A stretch of 64,000 nt of DNA, from contig NZ_JACCCO010000003.1 in the NCBI RefSeq assembly GCF_013409935.1, positions 930,001 through 994,000 on the forward strand. Reading direction: 5' to 3'. The notes below the pieces were generated by a model that worked only from the letters and a program-made list of their open reading frames with translations, did no database searches and was not told the DNA's origin. How positions within the stretch are numbered: the first letter of the stretch is position 1; every line of letters starts with the position of its first letter. Positions 16,905-26,519 of the stretch are shown here, one piece after another. The translations under genes and the position numbers were made by a program. Origin of the DNA: Streptosporangium sandarakinum. Its GTDB lineage: Bacteria > Actinomycetota > Actinomycetes > Streptosporangiales > Streptosporangiaceae.

Positions 16905-18970
16905 GCGGGGGACGCGCCGCCCCGCAGCGCCTGGACGCCCGCCGACAGCACCAGCGGCAGCCCCAGGGCGAGCGCCATGGACAGCACGGCCGCGCCGGAG
17001 TCGTTGACCAGCATGCCCACCACCCCGCTGACGAGGGTGCCGATCAGCCCGGCCTTCAACGCGGGGGAGTGGTCGAACGCCGCCGGCAGCACCCCGGCGC
17101 TCGCCGTCCCCGGCCGCAGCAGCCCGTAGACCAGGAACGCCGCCGCGGCCAGCACGATCGGCATCAGGTTGGGGCTGAGCAGGGTGTTCAGCATCGCGCC
17201 GAGCTTGCGGGCGATCACCTCCAGCGCCTCGCCGGTGATCACCTGGCCGACGAACCTCCCCAGGTGCGTCTGCGACCCGGGCGGGCGCAGGTGGTCGAGG
17301 AAGGCGATGGCCATCACGGTGACACCGCCGGCCACGCAGAACGAGCCCAGCTTGACGATCGACACCCTCCGGCCGGCCAGCAGCAGGGAGGCCACCGCGA
17401 TGCCCGGCACGAAGGCGATCACCCCGCCGAAGTCGCTGCCCACCCCCGGCCAGCCGCCCAGGATCATCGCCGCGCAGCCCGGGACCGCCACGGCGGCGAC
17501 CGCGGCCGTCCGCCGGTCGCGCGCGGTGAGCCGATGGGCGAACGCGGTGGCCAGCAGCAGCACCGAGGTGGCGAAGAGCGCGAACGGGATGTTGCCCAGG
17601 CCGTAGTAGCGGGCGCCGACCACCGCGGTGTAGCCCATCACGCTGTTCAGCTGCAGCGGGGTGCCGGTGAGCAGGTCGCCGGCGAGCACCGCGGCGGTGA
17701 CCCCGGCGACGACGGCCAGCGGCCCGAGCGGGTCGCGCCGCCACGGACCGGCCAGCGCCATCGCGGCCAGCGCCGCCGTGATCGCGGCGATCCCGCCGGT
17801 CAGCGCGAGCGCCGGCGCCCCGGCGTGCCGCCAGGGCAGCAGGTTGACCAGGTACGTCGACACCGGCAGCGCGGCCAGCGCCAGGGCGGCCACCCGGATC
17901 GCCCCCGTTCCGCGCCTGCGGCGCATCAGCAGGAACGCCACCAGGTAGAAGGCCACCTGCAGCACGGCGACGGAGGTGAAGAACACCCCGCTCAGATCCC
18001 TGATCGTCTGGCCGGCCCGGTCGGCGCCGGCCAGCTCGTCCCGCGCCGCCCCGACCCCGCCGGTACGGCCGCCGGCCCGCCAGGGCACGCCGATCACCGT
18101 GTCCGGGACGGGGACGCCCGCCGCGGTGAGGACCGTCGCGGTGACGTCGGGGAGGATCGTGACGTCCTCGCGGTGGGTGGAGGCCGCCCCGAGGAAGCGG
18201 CCCGCGACGTCCGCGCCGCGCATCATGGCCACCCGCAGGTGCGGGGTGTTCCCGTGGTCGGACAGGCCGGCCAGCAGCACCCGGGTGTCCGGCGGCAGCG
18301 CGGCCAGCACCGCGCCGACCGCGGCGTCGGCGTCCCGCAGCGCCCGCGCCCGCCTGTCCGGGCCGAGCGCGTCCTCGGCGCCGGACAGCCGGCCGCCGGC
18401 CAGGTAGGGGCGGATCAGGTCGTCCACGTCCACGGCGGCCACCGGGCACCGGGTGAAGGCGTCCGCGGGCAGGTCCGGCAGGTTCGCGGGGGAGGGGGCG
18501 TAGACGTCGACCGCGCCCCGCCGGTCGGCCAGGGCCAGCGCCGCGCCCGGCCCGACGGCGAGCGTGCACGCGCCGGCGGCGTGGACGGCCTCGCCGAGCG
18601 CGCCGGAGTTCCGCTGGCGGGCGACCCGGAACAGGTAGTCGTAGCCGGGGACGACCGCGCCGGCGCCGGAGGGCTCGGGCGTGGGCGGCAGTCCGCATCC
18701 GTAGCCGACCGACGACCGGACCCCGGCCGACACGGTCAGCCACCCGTCGTAGGGGCAGGTCACCTTGCCGACGGTGCGGACCGACAGCGAGCCGACCGCG
18801 CTCTGGCCGGCCAGCCGCCACAGGTTCGGGGTGGCGTCCGGCCCGAGGTCGCTCCACTGCAGGCCGGGGACGCCGATCAGCGCCACCCGCCCGGCGGGCT
18901 GGGCCGCCTGCGCCGTTCCCGGCCACAGCGCGCTCACCAACATCGCAAACGCGACGAGCGTCCGCTTCAC
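16847..18970 (-). CDS. large exported/polytopic membrane protein with degenerate alkaline-phosphatase-like domain
   Basis: Encodes 707 residues. A signal peptide (KRTLVAFAMLVSALWPGTAQA) precedes an extracytoplasmic domain of about 320 residues, then about 10 TM helices. The outer domain has alkaline-phosphatase-superfamily features (GPDATPNLWRLAGQSAVGSL, GLSDHGNTPHLRVA), but the usual first metal-binding Asp is replaced (VPGLQWSDL), so activity is doubtful. The membrane half resembles no family I can name. The GTG at 18970 has GGGAGG 6 bases upstream. It is downstream of, and on the same strand as, the GHL10 hydrolase gene; a joint envelope-glycan role is inference. Its last 58 bases overlap the HIT gene in antisense. 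Confidence 0.7.
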   Translation of the reverse strand: MKRTLVAFAMLVSALWPGTAQAAQPAGRVALIGVPGLQWSDLGPDATPNLWRLAGQSAVGSLSVRTVGKVTCPYDGWLTVSAGVRSSVGYGCGLPPTPEPSGAGAVVPGYDYLFRVARQRNSGALGEAVHAAGACTLAVGPGAALALADRRGAVDVYAPSPANLPDLPADAFTRCPVAAVDVDDLIRPYLAGGRLSGAEDALGPDRRARALRDADAAVGAVLAALPPDTRVLLAGLSDHGNTPHLRVAMMRGADVAGRFLGAASTHREDVTILPDVTATVLTAAGVPVPDTVIGVPWRAGGRTGGVGAARDELAGADRAGQTIRDLSGVFFTSVAVLQVAFYLVAFLLMRRRRGTGAIRVAALALAALPVSTYLVNLLPWRHAGAPALALTGGIAAITAALAAMALAGPWRRDPLGPLAVVAGVTAAVLAGDLLTGTPLQLNSVMGYTAVVGARYYGLGNIPFALFATSVLLLATAFAHRLTARDRRTAAVAAVAVPGCAAMILGGWPGVGSDFGGVIAFVPGIAVASLLLAGRRVSIVKLGSFCVAGGVTVMAIAFLDHLRPPGSQTHLGRFVGQVITGEALEVIARKLGAMLNTLLSPNLMPIVLAAAAFLVYGLLRPGTASAGVLPAAFDHSPALKAGLIGTLVSGVVGMLVNDSGAAVLSMALALGLPLVLSAGVQALRGGASPAYAEAGQQPARSSRVSRRS

Positions 18971-19066
18971 CGACGACCTCCCATACGGCGGGCAACGCTG
19001 GAACCGTAGGGGAAGATCATGGTGCCGGTCCACCCACCGGCGTGACGGCGGGTCGCGGCCCCGGGA

Positions 19067-20686
19067 TCAGGGCGCGGTGACCCGGGCGGGGTCGCTCTCG
19101 TGGCCGAGGCGGTCCACGGCGGTGACGAGGTAGGCGCCGCCGCCGGGCGCGGTGAACGCCTGACGCGGACCGCCGCCGGCCGGCACGACCGCGACCAGGT
19201 GGCGGGCGTCGGCGGTGGCGCACTCGCCGACCTTGCCGGACGGGATCCGGTAGACGGCGTAGGTGCGGGCCCCGGCCGAGGAGTTCCAGCTCAGCGACCC
19301 TCCCTGGATTCCCAGGCCGGTGGGCTGGGCGGGGGCCCGGCCGCCGAGGTCCTTCATCAGGGGGAGCAGCGCCGGGCGGTCGTAGTAGCTCTTCGAGATC
19401 CGGTTCAGCGCGCCCAGCGGGTTGCTGAGAAGCTGCTTGGCGCTGAAGTACACCTCGCCGCGGATCTGGTCGTACTTGCGGTTGACGGCCAGCTGCGAGG
19501 CCAGCTCGCCGGGGCTCCGCCAGGCGCCGCCGGTGCCGACCTGGTAGAGCGCCATGCCGATGTACAGGTGCACCCCGGTGCCCTTGACCTCGTTCGCCCA
19601 CCACGGCGCCAGCACGTTGTAGTCGGCGGCCTGGAAGCCGCGCGGCCAGTACAGCTGCGGGATGACGTAGTCGACCGTGCCCTTGCGGATCCAGTGGCGG
19701 GCGTCGGCGTAGATCGAGTCGTAGGCGGACATGCCGGAGGTGGCCGACCCGGTGCGGTCCTGGGCCTTGTTGCGCCAGATCCCGAACGGGCTGACGCCGA
19801 ACTTCACGTAGCTCTTCGTCTCGTGGACGGTCTTGTCGACCTGCGCGATCAGCTTGTTGACGTTGGCGCGGCGCCACTCGGCCAGGTTCTGGCCCTTGCC
19901 GTACTTCCGGTGGGACGCCTGGTCGCCGAAGCGCCCGCCCGCGCCGGGGTAGGGGTAGAAGTAGTCGTCGAAGTGGACCCCGTCCACGTCGTAGCGCGAC
20001 ACCACGTCCTTGACGACGGCGGTGACGTGGTCGCGCACCTGGGGGAGCCCCGGGTCGTAGTACAGGCGGCCCTCGTAGGGGATGGTCCAGTCGGGGTGCA
20101 GCCGGGCCGGGTGGTTCGCCGGCAGCCGGTTCGCCCCGCCCTCGAAGGAGGCGCGGTAGGGGTTGAGCCAGGCGTGGAACTCCAGCCCCCGCCGGTGGGC
20201 CTCGGCGGTCAGGAAGGCCAGCGGGTCCCAGCCGGGGTCCTTGCCGGCCTTGCCGGTGAGGTATTTCGACCAGGGCTCCAGGCTGGACCTGTAGAGGGCG
20301 TCGGAAGCGGGCCGGATCTGGACGAACACCGCGTTGAACCGGCGCTTGACGGCCTCGTCGAGGATCCTGGTGTACTCCGCCTGCTGCCGGGCCACGGGCA
20401 GGCCGGCCCGTGACGGCCAGTCGAGGTTGTCCACCGTGGCGATCCACACGCCGCGCAGCTCCCGCTTGGGGTGCTCCGGGTCGGGGGTGCAGGCCGCCGT
20501 GGAGCCTCCGGCGCCGCTGCTCCCGGCGGTCTCGGAGCCGGTTCGGGACGTGGCCTTCCCGCCGTCGGCGGCCCGCTTCAGCGCGGGGGGCTTGGCGGCC
20601 GGCGCGTCGGGGCCGAACGCGTAGGCGGCGCCGTTGGCGGCGACGGCGAGGGCGGCTGCGGCGAGCAAAGGACGTCCGGTTCGCAT
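19067..20686 (-). CDS. exported family-10-like glycoside hydrolase (GHL10/DUF187)
   Basis: A 539-residue secreted protein. A signal segment (RPLLAAAALAVAANGAAYA) and a Ser/Gly/Ala linker come first, then a TIM barrel of the GHL10 type: ELRGVWIATVDNLDWPS, FNAVFVQIRPASDALY, FHAWLNPYRAS, VDGVHFDDYFYPYP, DYVIPQLYWPR. A C-terminal fibronectin-III-like domain ends it (SWNSSAGARTYAVYR). Family members cleave glycans, some of them cell-wall linked; the substrate here is unknown. The ATG at 20686 has GAGGAA 4-5 bases upstream. It probably heads a two-gene leftward unit with the membrane protein at 16847-18970. Confidence 0.85.
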   Translation of the reverse strand: MRTGRPLLAAAALAVAANGAAYAFGPDAPAAKPPALKRAADGGKATSRTGSETAGSSGAGGSTAACTPDPEHPKRELRGVWIATVDNLDWPSRAGLPVARQQAEYTRILDEAVKRRFNAVFVQIRPASDALYRSSLEPWSKYLTGKAGKDPGWDPLAFLTAEAHRRGLEFHAWLNPYRASFEGGANRLPANHPARLHPDWTIPYEGRLYYDPGLPQVRDHVTAVVKDVVSRYDVDGVHFDDYFYPYPGAGGRFGDQASHRKYGKGQNLAEWRRANVNKLIAQVDKTVHETKSYVKFGVSPFGIWRNKAQDRTGSATSGMSAYDSIYADARHWIRKGTVDYVIPQLYWPRGFQAADYNVLAPWWANEVKGTGVHLYIGMALYQVGTGGAWRSPGELASQLAVNRKYDQIRGEVYFSAKQLLSNPLGALNRISKSYYDRPALLPLMKDLGGRAPAQPTGLGIQGGSLSWNSSAGARTYAVYRIPSGKVGECATADARHLVAVVPAGGGPRQAFTAPGGGAYLVTAVDRLGHESDPARVTAP

Positions 20687-20889
20687 GGTTCCTCAGTCTG
20701 GCACCGCGAACGATCTGCTTTGGCCCGATAAAAGAAATCGTTTCGTGATGCCGGTGTGACGCTTGCCCGATTCTTGGGGGAGGCGTGGACGTACGGCCGG
20801 CGCCTCCCCTCTGATCGGCGGCCGGCGTTCCCGGACCGGAGGCCGGCCGGCGGCCTCCGGTCCGTTTCCGGTCCGTTTCCGGTCCATGG

Positions 20890-23022
20890 TCAGCCGGCGA
20901 CCTTCTCCACGAGGTGCGGCGGAAGCGGCTCGTAACGCAGGAACGACCGCTGGAACGTCCCGGTGCCGTGGGACATCGACCGCAGGTCGATGGCGTAGCG
21001 GGTGATCTCCAGCTCGGGGATCTCGGCGCGGACCAGCGTGCGCCCGACGCCGACCGGCTCGGTGCCCAGCACCCGGCCCCGGCGTGACGACAGGTCGGAC
21101 ATCACCGCGCCGACGTAGTCGTCGGCGACCAGCACCGACACCTCGTCGACCGGCTCCAGCAGCAGGGTCGGCACCTTGGCCGCCGCCTCCTTCAGCGCCA
21201 GCGCCCCGGCGATCTGGAACGCCATGTCGGAGGAGTCGACCGGGTGCGCCTTGCCGTCGTAGAGCGTCACCCGCACGTCCACCATGGGGTAGCCGGCCAC
21301 CACGCCGCGCTGCATCTGCGTGCGCACGCCCTTCTCCACCGACGGGATGAACTGGCGCGGCACCACACCGCCGACGATCTTGTCGACGAACTCGAACCCG
21401 CCACCGGAGGGCAGCGGCTCGACCTCCAGGTGGCAGATGGCGAACTGCCCGTGGCCGCCGGTCTGCTTGACGTTGCGGCCCATCGCCTGGCACCTGCCGC
21501 CGAAGGTCTCCCGCAGCGGCACCCGCAGGTCCACCTTCTCCACCTCGACGCCGTGCCGCCGGCTCAGCCGGTCCAGCAGCACGTCGGCGTGGGCCTCGCC
21601 CATGCACCACAGCACGAGCTGACGGGTCTCGGCGTTGTTCTCCAGCCGGAGCGTCGGGTCCTCGGCGACCAGCCGCTGCAGCGCCTGGCCGAGCTTGTCG
21701 TCGTCGGCCTTCGACCTCGGCTGGATCGCCACCGGCAGCAGCGGGTCGGGCATCGTCCAGGCCCGCATCAGCAGCGGCCGCTCCTTGTCGGAGAGGGTGT
21801 CGCCGGTCTCGGCCCGCGACAGCTTGGCCACCGCGACGATGTCGCCGGCCACGCACCTGCCCACCGTGCGCTGCTGCTTGCCCAGCGGCGACGACAGCGC
21901 GCCGATCCGCTCGTCCACGTCGTGGTCCTCGTGGCCTCGGTCGCCCAGGCCGTGCCCGGAGACGTGCACGGCCATGTCGGGCCGCAGCGTCCCGGAGAAC
22001 ACCCTCACCAGGCTGATCCGGCCCACGTAGGGGTCGCTGGTGGTCTTGACGACCTCGGCCACCAGCGGACCCTCGGGGTCGCAGGAGACGCCGGGGACCG
22101 GCCTGCCGTCCACCGAGGTGACCTCCGGCAGCGGGTGCTCCAGCGGGGAGGGGAAGCCCTGCACGATGAGGTCGAGCACCTCCTTGGCGCCCACGCCGCC
22201 GCCGGTGGCCAGCACCGGATAGAAGCCGCCGCGCGCGACCGCCTTCTCCAGGTCCTCGATGAGGACCTTGGGGTCGATCTCCTCGCCGGAGAGGTAGCGG
22301 TCCATCAGGGACTCGTCCTCGCTCTCCTGGATGATCCCCTCGATCAGCGGGCCGCGGTGCTGCTCGATCCGCTCCTGGTAGTCGGGGCCGGGGGCGTTCT
22401 CGGTCCGGGAGCCGGTGGCGTAGTTGCAGAACCTCTGGGTGATCAGGCCGATCAGGCCGTTCAGGCGGCCGTTGGTGACCACCGGCAGGTACAGCGGCGC
22501 CACGCCCTCGCCGAACGCCTCCTGGCAGGTGGCCAGGACCTCCTCGAAGTCGGCCCGCTGGTGGTCGTTCTTCGTGATGACCACGGCCCTGGGCATGCCG
22601 ACCGCGGCGCACTCGTCCCAGATCATTCGGGTCAGGCCGTCCATGCTCTCCGCCGCCGAGACCACGAACAGCGCCGCGTCGGCGGCACGCAGCCCGGCGC
22701 GCAGGTCGCCGACGAAGTCGGCGTAGCCGGGGGTGTCCAGCAGGTTGATCTTGATGCCGTTGTGCACCAGCGGCGCCACGGAGAGGTTCACCGAGCGCTG
22801 CTGGCGGACCTCGACCTCGTCGAAGTCGCTGACCGTGGTGCCGTCCTCGACCCGGCCGGCCCGCTGTACGGTGCCGGTCGCCGTGAGCAGCGCCTCCACC
22901 AGGGTCGTCTTGCCCGATCCGGAATGGCCGACCAGCGCCACATTGCGCACCATGTCGGGGCGGTCGGCCTCGGGTGCCCTGCCCGCGGCTCCCGCTGCTC
23001 CGCCTCCAGCCTTATCTGCCAC
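20890..23022 (-). CDS. elongation factor G-like protein (EF-G2 type)
   Basis: A 710-residue translational GTPase with G domain (VALVGHSGSGKTTLVEALL, DTPGYADFVGDLRAG), a diverged G4 motif ITKND instead of NKxD, then EF-G domains II-V (TGGHGQFAICHLEVEP; SDMAFQIAGALALKEA). GHSGSGKT in place of the AHIDAGKT of true EF-G puts it in the EF-G-like paralog group, as in mycobacterial FusA2. Its exact job (translocation under stress, ribosome recycling or other) is not settled. The GTG at 23022 has GGGAGG 6 bases upstream. It is divergent from pgsA. Confidence 0.88.
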   Translation of the reverse strand: MADKAGGGAAGAAGRAPEADRPDMVRNVALVGHSGSGKTTLVEALLTATGTVQRAGRVEDGTTVSDFDEVEVRQQRSVNLSVAPLVHNGIKINLLDTPGYADFVGDLRAGLRAADAALFVVSAAESMDGLTRMIWDECAAVGMPRAVVITKNDHQRADFEEVLATCQEAFGEGVAPLYLPVVTNGRLNGLIGLITQRFCNYATGSRTENAPGPDYQERIEQHRGPLIEGIIQESEDESLMDRYLSGEEIDPKVLIEDLEKAVARGGFYPVLATGGGVGAKEVLDLIVQGFPSPLEHPLPEVTSVDGRPVPGVSCDPEGPLVAEVVKTTSDPYVGRISLVRVFSGTLRPDMAVHVSGHGLGDRGHEDHDVDERIGALSSPLGKQQRTVGRCVAGDIVAVAKLSRAETGDTLSDKERPLLMRAWTMPDPLLPVAIQPRSKADDDKLGQALQRLVAEDPTLRLENNAETRQLVLWCMGEAHADVLLDRLSRRHGVEVEKVDLRVPLRETFGGRCQAMGRNVKQTGGHGQFAICHLEVEPLPSGGGFEFVDKIVGGVVPRQFIPSVEKGVRTQMQRGVVAGYPMVDVRVTLYDGKAHPVDSSDMAFQIAGALALKEAAAKVPTLLLEPVDEVSVLVADDYVGAVMSDLSSRRGRVLGTEPVGVGRTLVRAEIPELEITRYAIDLRSMSHGTGTFQRSFLRYEPLPPHLVEKVAG

Positions 23023-23203
23023 GTCGCCTCCCGCGTCGTTGCCGAAGGGGCGCGGCCAGGCGCGGCCACACCCCATCCGCCGCCGCGTCCGTCCACCGCA
23101 AGGACGCGGTGTGTTCACCAAATACCCATGTGGCGAATATCACAAGAGCTCCGCACCGATCCGCTTGCGGAGCGTTGGATGCGCGCTCCATGACGGTGTG
23201 GCC

Positions 23204-23209
23204 TACGAT
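23204..23209 (+). promoter_or_regulatory. pgsA -10 element (TACGAT)
   Basis: TACGAT ends 9 bases before the pgsA ATG at 23219, and no ribosome site lies between. The mRNA is probably leaderless or nearly so. Confidence 0.5.
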
Positions 23210-23218
23210 CGGACCGCG

Positions 23219-23836
23219 ATGCTGAAACTTCTGCGCCCCGCCGTGACCCGCGTGCTGACCCCCCTGGGCAGAGCCCTCATCCGCCGTGGGATCAGCCCCG
23301 ACATGGTCACTGCCGCCGGAACGCTCGGCACGGTCGCCGCAGCACTCTTCTTCTATCCCCGGGGAGAGTTGTTCCCCGGCTCGCTCGTGATCACGTTTTT
23401 CGTCCTGGCAGATCTTCTCGACGGGGTCATGGCCCGGATGACGGGCCCCGGGAGCGTCTGGGGGGCCTTCCTCGACTCCACCCTCGACCGCGTGGGCGAC
23501 GCCGGGATCTTCTCCGGGCTGGTGATGTGGTTCGTGGTGAGCGGCCAGCGGACGCTGGCCGGGGTCGCCCTGTTCTGCCTCGTCGCCGGGGCCGTCGTCT
23601 CCTACGTCAAGGCCCGGGCCGAGGGTCTGGGCCTGTCGTGCGACGTCGGGCTCGCCGAACGGCCCGAGCGCCTGGTCATGGTCCTGGTCTCGGCCGGGCT
23701 CGGCGGCCTCGGCGTGCCGTACATCCTGGCGGCGGGACTGTGGCTGCTCGCCGCCGCCAGCGCGTTCACCGTCGTCCAGCGCCTGCTCCACGTCCGCCGC
23801 CAGGCCGCCTCCACCTCTCCACGCCCCCTCCGCTGA
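23219..23836 (+). CDS. pgsA: CDP-alcohol phosphatidyltransferase, probable phosphatidylinositol phosphate synthase
   Basis: A 205-residue membrane enzyme with about six TM helices and the full CDP-alcohol phosphotransferase signature D-G-x2-A-R-x8-G-x3-D-x3-D at about residues 68-87 (starting DGVMAR). In actinobacteria the homolog directly upstream of patA and pimA makes phosphatidylinositol phosphate from CDP-diacylglycerol and inositol phosphate, the precursor of phosphatidylinositol mannosides. The neighbours here are the same. It is followed 10 bases later by patA. Confidence 0.93.
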   Translation: MLKLLRPAVTRVLTPLGRALIRRGISPDMVTAAGTLGTVAAALFFYPRGELFPGSLVITFFVLADLLDGVMARMTGPGSVWGAFLDSTLDRVGDAGIFSGLVMWFVVSGQRTLAGVALFCLVAGAVVSYVKARAEGLGLSCDVGLAERPERLVMVLVSAGLGGLGVPYILAAGLWLLAAASAFTVVQRLLHVRRQAASTSPRPLR

Positions 23837-23846
23837 GGAAAGAACG

Positions 23847-24761
23847 ATGAACGACAAGCCGTCACCGCAGGATCGTCTCGTGGCGGCCGGCTTCGGCGCC
23901 GGCTGGGCGGTCGTGCCCCGCCTGCCCGAGCCCCTGACCGCCTGGGCCTTCAGGACGGCCGCCGACCGGCTGTGGAAGCGCCGCGGCAAGCAGGTGCTCC
24001 GGCTGGAGGCCAACCTCGCACGGGTCAAGGGCACCTCCCCGGACGACCCGGCGATCCGGGAGCTGAGCCGCGCGGGCATGCGCTCCTACTTCCGCTACTT
24101 CCACGAGGTGTTCCGGCTGCCCTCGATGCGCCCCGAGGAGATCCTGGCGCGCACCCACGCCCACAACGCCGAACGGGTCTACGAGATCCTCGGCAGAGGC
24201 CGGGCCGCGGTGTTCGCCCTGCCGCACATGGGCAACTGGGACCAGGCCGGCGCCTGGTTCGTGCAGAAGGGCCACCCGTTCACCACCGTCGCCGAGCGGC
24301 TGCGGCCCGAGTCGCTGTTCCACCGCTACACCGCCTTCCGCGAGAGCCTGGGCATGGAGGTGCTGCCGCTCACCGGCGGGGACAACCAGGTCTTCGCCGT
24401 ACTGGCGCAGCGGCTGCGGGCCGGCCGGCCGGTCGCGCTGCCCGCCGAGCGCGACCTGACCGCGCGGGGGGTGGAGGTGAAGTTCTTCGGCGCGGCCACC
24501 CGCATGCCCGCCGGGCCCGCCATGCTCGCCCTGCACACCGGGGTCCCGCTGATCCCGACGATCCTGTCCTTCCGGGGCCGCGACTGGACGGTGCGGTTCT
24601 GCGACGAGATCCCCAAGCCCGCCGAGGGCACCCGCCAGGAGAAGGTCGCGGCCCTCACCCAGGACCTCGCCACCGCCTTCGAGAAGGGCATCGCCGAGCA
24701 CCCCGAGGACTGGCACATGCTGCAGCGGCTGTGGCTCGAGGACCTGGAGCCCCGCGGATGA
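23847..24761 (+). CDS. patA: phosphatidylinositol mannoside acyltransferase
   Basis: A 304-residue LpxL/HtrB-like acyltransferase. The H-x4-D motif HMGNWD is at about His127-Asp132, and the PAERDL motif carries the second conserved acidic residue known from mycobacterial PatA. It transfers a palmitoyl-type chain to the mannose of PIM on the inner face of the membrane. GAGGAAAG lies about 5 bases before the ATG. It sits between pgsA and pimA in the standard order. Confidence 0.92.
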   Translation: MNDKPSPQDRLVAAGFGAGWAVVPRLPEPLTAWAFRTAADRLWKRRGKQVLRLEANLARVKGTSPDDPAIRELSRAGMRSYFRYFHEVFRLPSMRPEEILARTHAHNAERVYEILGRGRAAVFALPHMGNWDQAGAWFVQKGHPFTTVAERLRPESLFHRYTAFRESLGMEVLPLTGGDNQVFAVLAQRLRAGRPVALPAERDLTARGVEVKFFGAATRMPAGPAMLALHTGVPLIPTILSFRGRDWTVRFCDEIPKPAEGTRQEKVAALTQDLATAFEKGIAEHPEDWHMLQRLWLEDLEPRG

Positions 24762-24855
24762 CCGCGGGCTCCGCGCGGGGCGCGCGGCGGACAGAGGAGA
24801 CGGCGGGCACGGCCCGCACCCGGGAGACACGGCGGACGCGGGAGACGGTGGGGCG

Positions 24856-25983
24856 ATGAGGATCGGCATCGTCTGCCCCTACATGTGGGACGTGCCGGGC
24901 GGGGTCCAGGTGCACATCCGCGACCTCGCCGAGGCGCTCATGGACGACGGGCACCAGGTCCAGGTGATCGCCCCGGCGGGCGACGACGCGGCGCTGCCGC
25001 CGTACGTGACCTCGGTGGGCCGGGCGGTCCCGGTCCCCTTCAACGGCTCGGTCGCCCGGCTGTCGTTCGGCTTCCTGTCGGCGGGGCGGGTGCGCCGCTG
25101 GCTGCGCGAGGGCCGCTTCGACGTGCTGCACGTGCACGAGCCGTTCATCCCCTCGGTGGGCCTGCTGGCCTGCTGGGTGGCCAGGGGGCCGATCGTGGCC
25201 ACCTTCCACGCCTCCTACGGTCGTTCGCGGGCCTTCTCGGTGGCCTCGCCGGTGATCACGAGTGTGCTGGAGAAGATCACCGCGCGGATCGCGGTGTCCG
25301 ACGCGGCGCGCAAGACCCTGGTCGAGTTCATCGGCGGCGACGCGGTGCTCATCCCCAACGGGGTGACCGTCGGCCGCTACAGTCACGCCGAGCCGCTGCC
25401 CGGCTGGGACGACGGCGAGGTGATCGGCTTCCTCGGCCGGATGGACGAGTCCCGCAAGGGCCTGCCGGTGCTGCTGGAGGCGTTCTCCCTGCTGGCCGCC
25501 GAGCGGCCGCGGCTGCGCCTGCTCATCGCCGGGCCCGGCGACGCCGACGAGGTGCTCGGCCGGGTCCCGGCCCGCTTCCACGACCGGATCGGCCTGCTCG
25601 GCATGGTCAGCGAGGAGGACAAGGTCCGCGCCTACCACTCGGTGGACGTCTTCTGCGCCCCCAACCTCGGCGGGGAGAGCTTCGGCATCGTGCTCACCGA
25701 GGCGATGTCGGCCGGGGCGGCGATCCTCGCCAGCGACATCCCGGCCTTCCGCAAGGTGCTCGGCGACGGCGAGGCCGGCGCGCTGTTCGCCACCGGCGAC
25801 GCCGCCTCCCTCGCCCGCGAGGCCGCCGCCCTGCTCGACGACCCCGGCCGCCGGGCCGACCTGTCGGAGGAGGCGCGCCGGGCCGTCCGCAAGTACGACT
25901 GGTCCACGGTCGCCCGCGACGTGCTGCGCGTCTACGAGACCGTGGCGACCCCCGCCGGGGTGGAGGAGGACGAGGAGTCGTGA
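24856..25983 (+). CDS. pimA: phosphatidylinositol alpha-mannosyltransferase
   Basis: A 375-residue GT4 (GT-B fold) glycosyltransferase. It opens with RIGIVCPYMWDVPGGVQVHI (GGVQ loop), has HVHEPFIPS and the donor-site GESFGIVLTEAMSAG with the EX7E-type glutamates. It transfers the first mannose from GDP-mannose to phosphatidylinositol. About 94 bases separate it from patA; that gap is filled with short GGAGAC/GGCGGAC repeats and no gene. The stop overlaps the next start (GTGA). Confidence 0.94.
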   Translation: MRIGIVCPYMWDVPGGVQVHIRDLAEALMDDGHQVQVIAPAGDDAALPPYVTSVGRAVPVPFNGSVARLSFGFLSAGRVRRWLREGRFDVLHVHEPFIPSVGLLACWVARGPIVATFHASYGRSRAFSVASPVITSVLEKITARIAVSDAARKTLVEFIGGDAVLIPNGVTVGRYSHAEPLPGWDDGEVIGFLGRMDESRKGLPVLLEAFSLLAAERPRLRLLIAGPGDADEVLGRVPARFHDRIGLLGMVSEEDKVRAYHSVDVFCAPNLGGESFGIVLTEAMSAGAAILASDIPAFRKVLGDGEAGALFATGDAASLAREAAALLDDPGRRADLSEEARRAVRKYDWSTVARDVLRVYETVATPAGVEEDEES

Positions 25984-26519
25984 GCACCACGCTGATCGCC
26001 GTCGTCGGCGCGGTCGTCGTGCTGGTCGCCGTCTACGTCTCCTGGCGGGCCGGCCGGCTGGACCGGCTGCACATCCGCCTGGAGCTGGCCCGCGAGTCCC
26101 TGGACGCCGCGCTGGTACGGCGGACCGCCGTCTGCCTGGAGCTCGCGGCCTCGCGCGTGCTGGACCCGGCGACGAGCCTGGTGCTGGCCGCCGCGGCCCA
26201 CGAGGCCCGTACGGCCGGCGCCGAGGAGCGGGAGCACGCCGAGAGCGACCTGTCGCGCACGCTGCGCGCGGTGGCCGACCAGGACCGCTTCCGTGACCGG
26301 CTGTCCGCCGACCCGGCCGGTCGCGAGCTGCTGGCCGAGCTCGACACCGCGGTGGCGAAGGTGGTCTACTCCCGGCGCTTCTACAACAACGCGGTCGGCG
26401 TGACCCGGGTCGCCCAGCGCCGCTGGCTGGCTCGCACGCTCCGCCTGGCCGGGCACACCGAGTACCCCGGCTTCTTCGAGATCGACGACGACCCCCCGAA
26501 GGCCCTCGCCGCCGGGTGA
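25980..26519 (+). CDS. conserved small membrane-anchored protein in the pim operon
   Basis: A 179-residue protein with one N-terminal TM helix (LIAVVGAVVVLVAVYVSW) and an otherwise helical, charged, cytosolic part. The stretch VVYSRRFYNNAV is reminiscent of the LemA family, but the match is short and I would not name it so. Translation is coupled to pimA by the GTGA overlap, which suggests a role near PIM synthesis or membrane homeostasis. An equivalent small membrane gene follows pimA in several actinomycetes. No function can be given. Confidence 0.8.
   Translation: MSTTLIAVVGAVVVLVAVYVSWRAGRLDRLHIRLELARESLDAALVRRTAVCLELAASRVLDPATSLVLAAAAHEARTAGAEEREHAESDLSRTLRAVADQDRFRDRLSADPAGRELLAELDTAVAKVVYSRRFYNNAVGVTRVAQRRWLARTLRLAGHTEYPGFFEIDDDPPKALAAG

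Noticed and set aside
22733-23218. Longer rightward reading frame upstream of pgsA
   Set aside because: It runs antisense through the EF-G-like gene; the pgsA -10 and family N-terminus place the start at 23219.
24762-24855. Small gene or CRISPR-like repeats between patA and pimA
   Set aside because: Only short irregular GGAGAC/GGCGGAC repeats of a few bases; no unit-spacer structure and no frame with a ribosome site.
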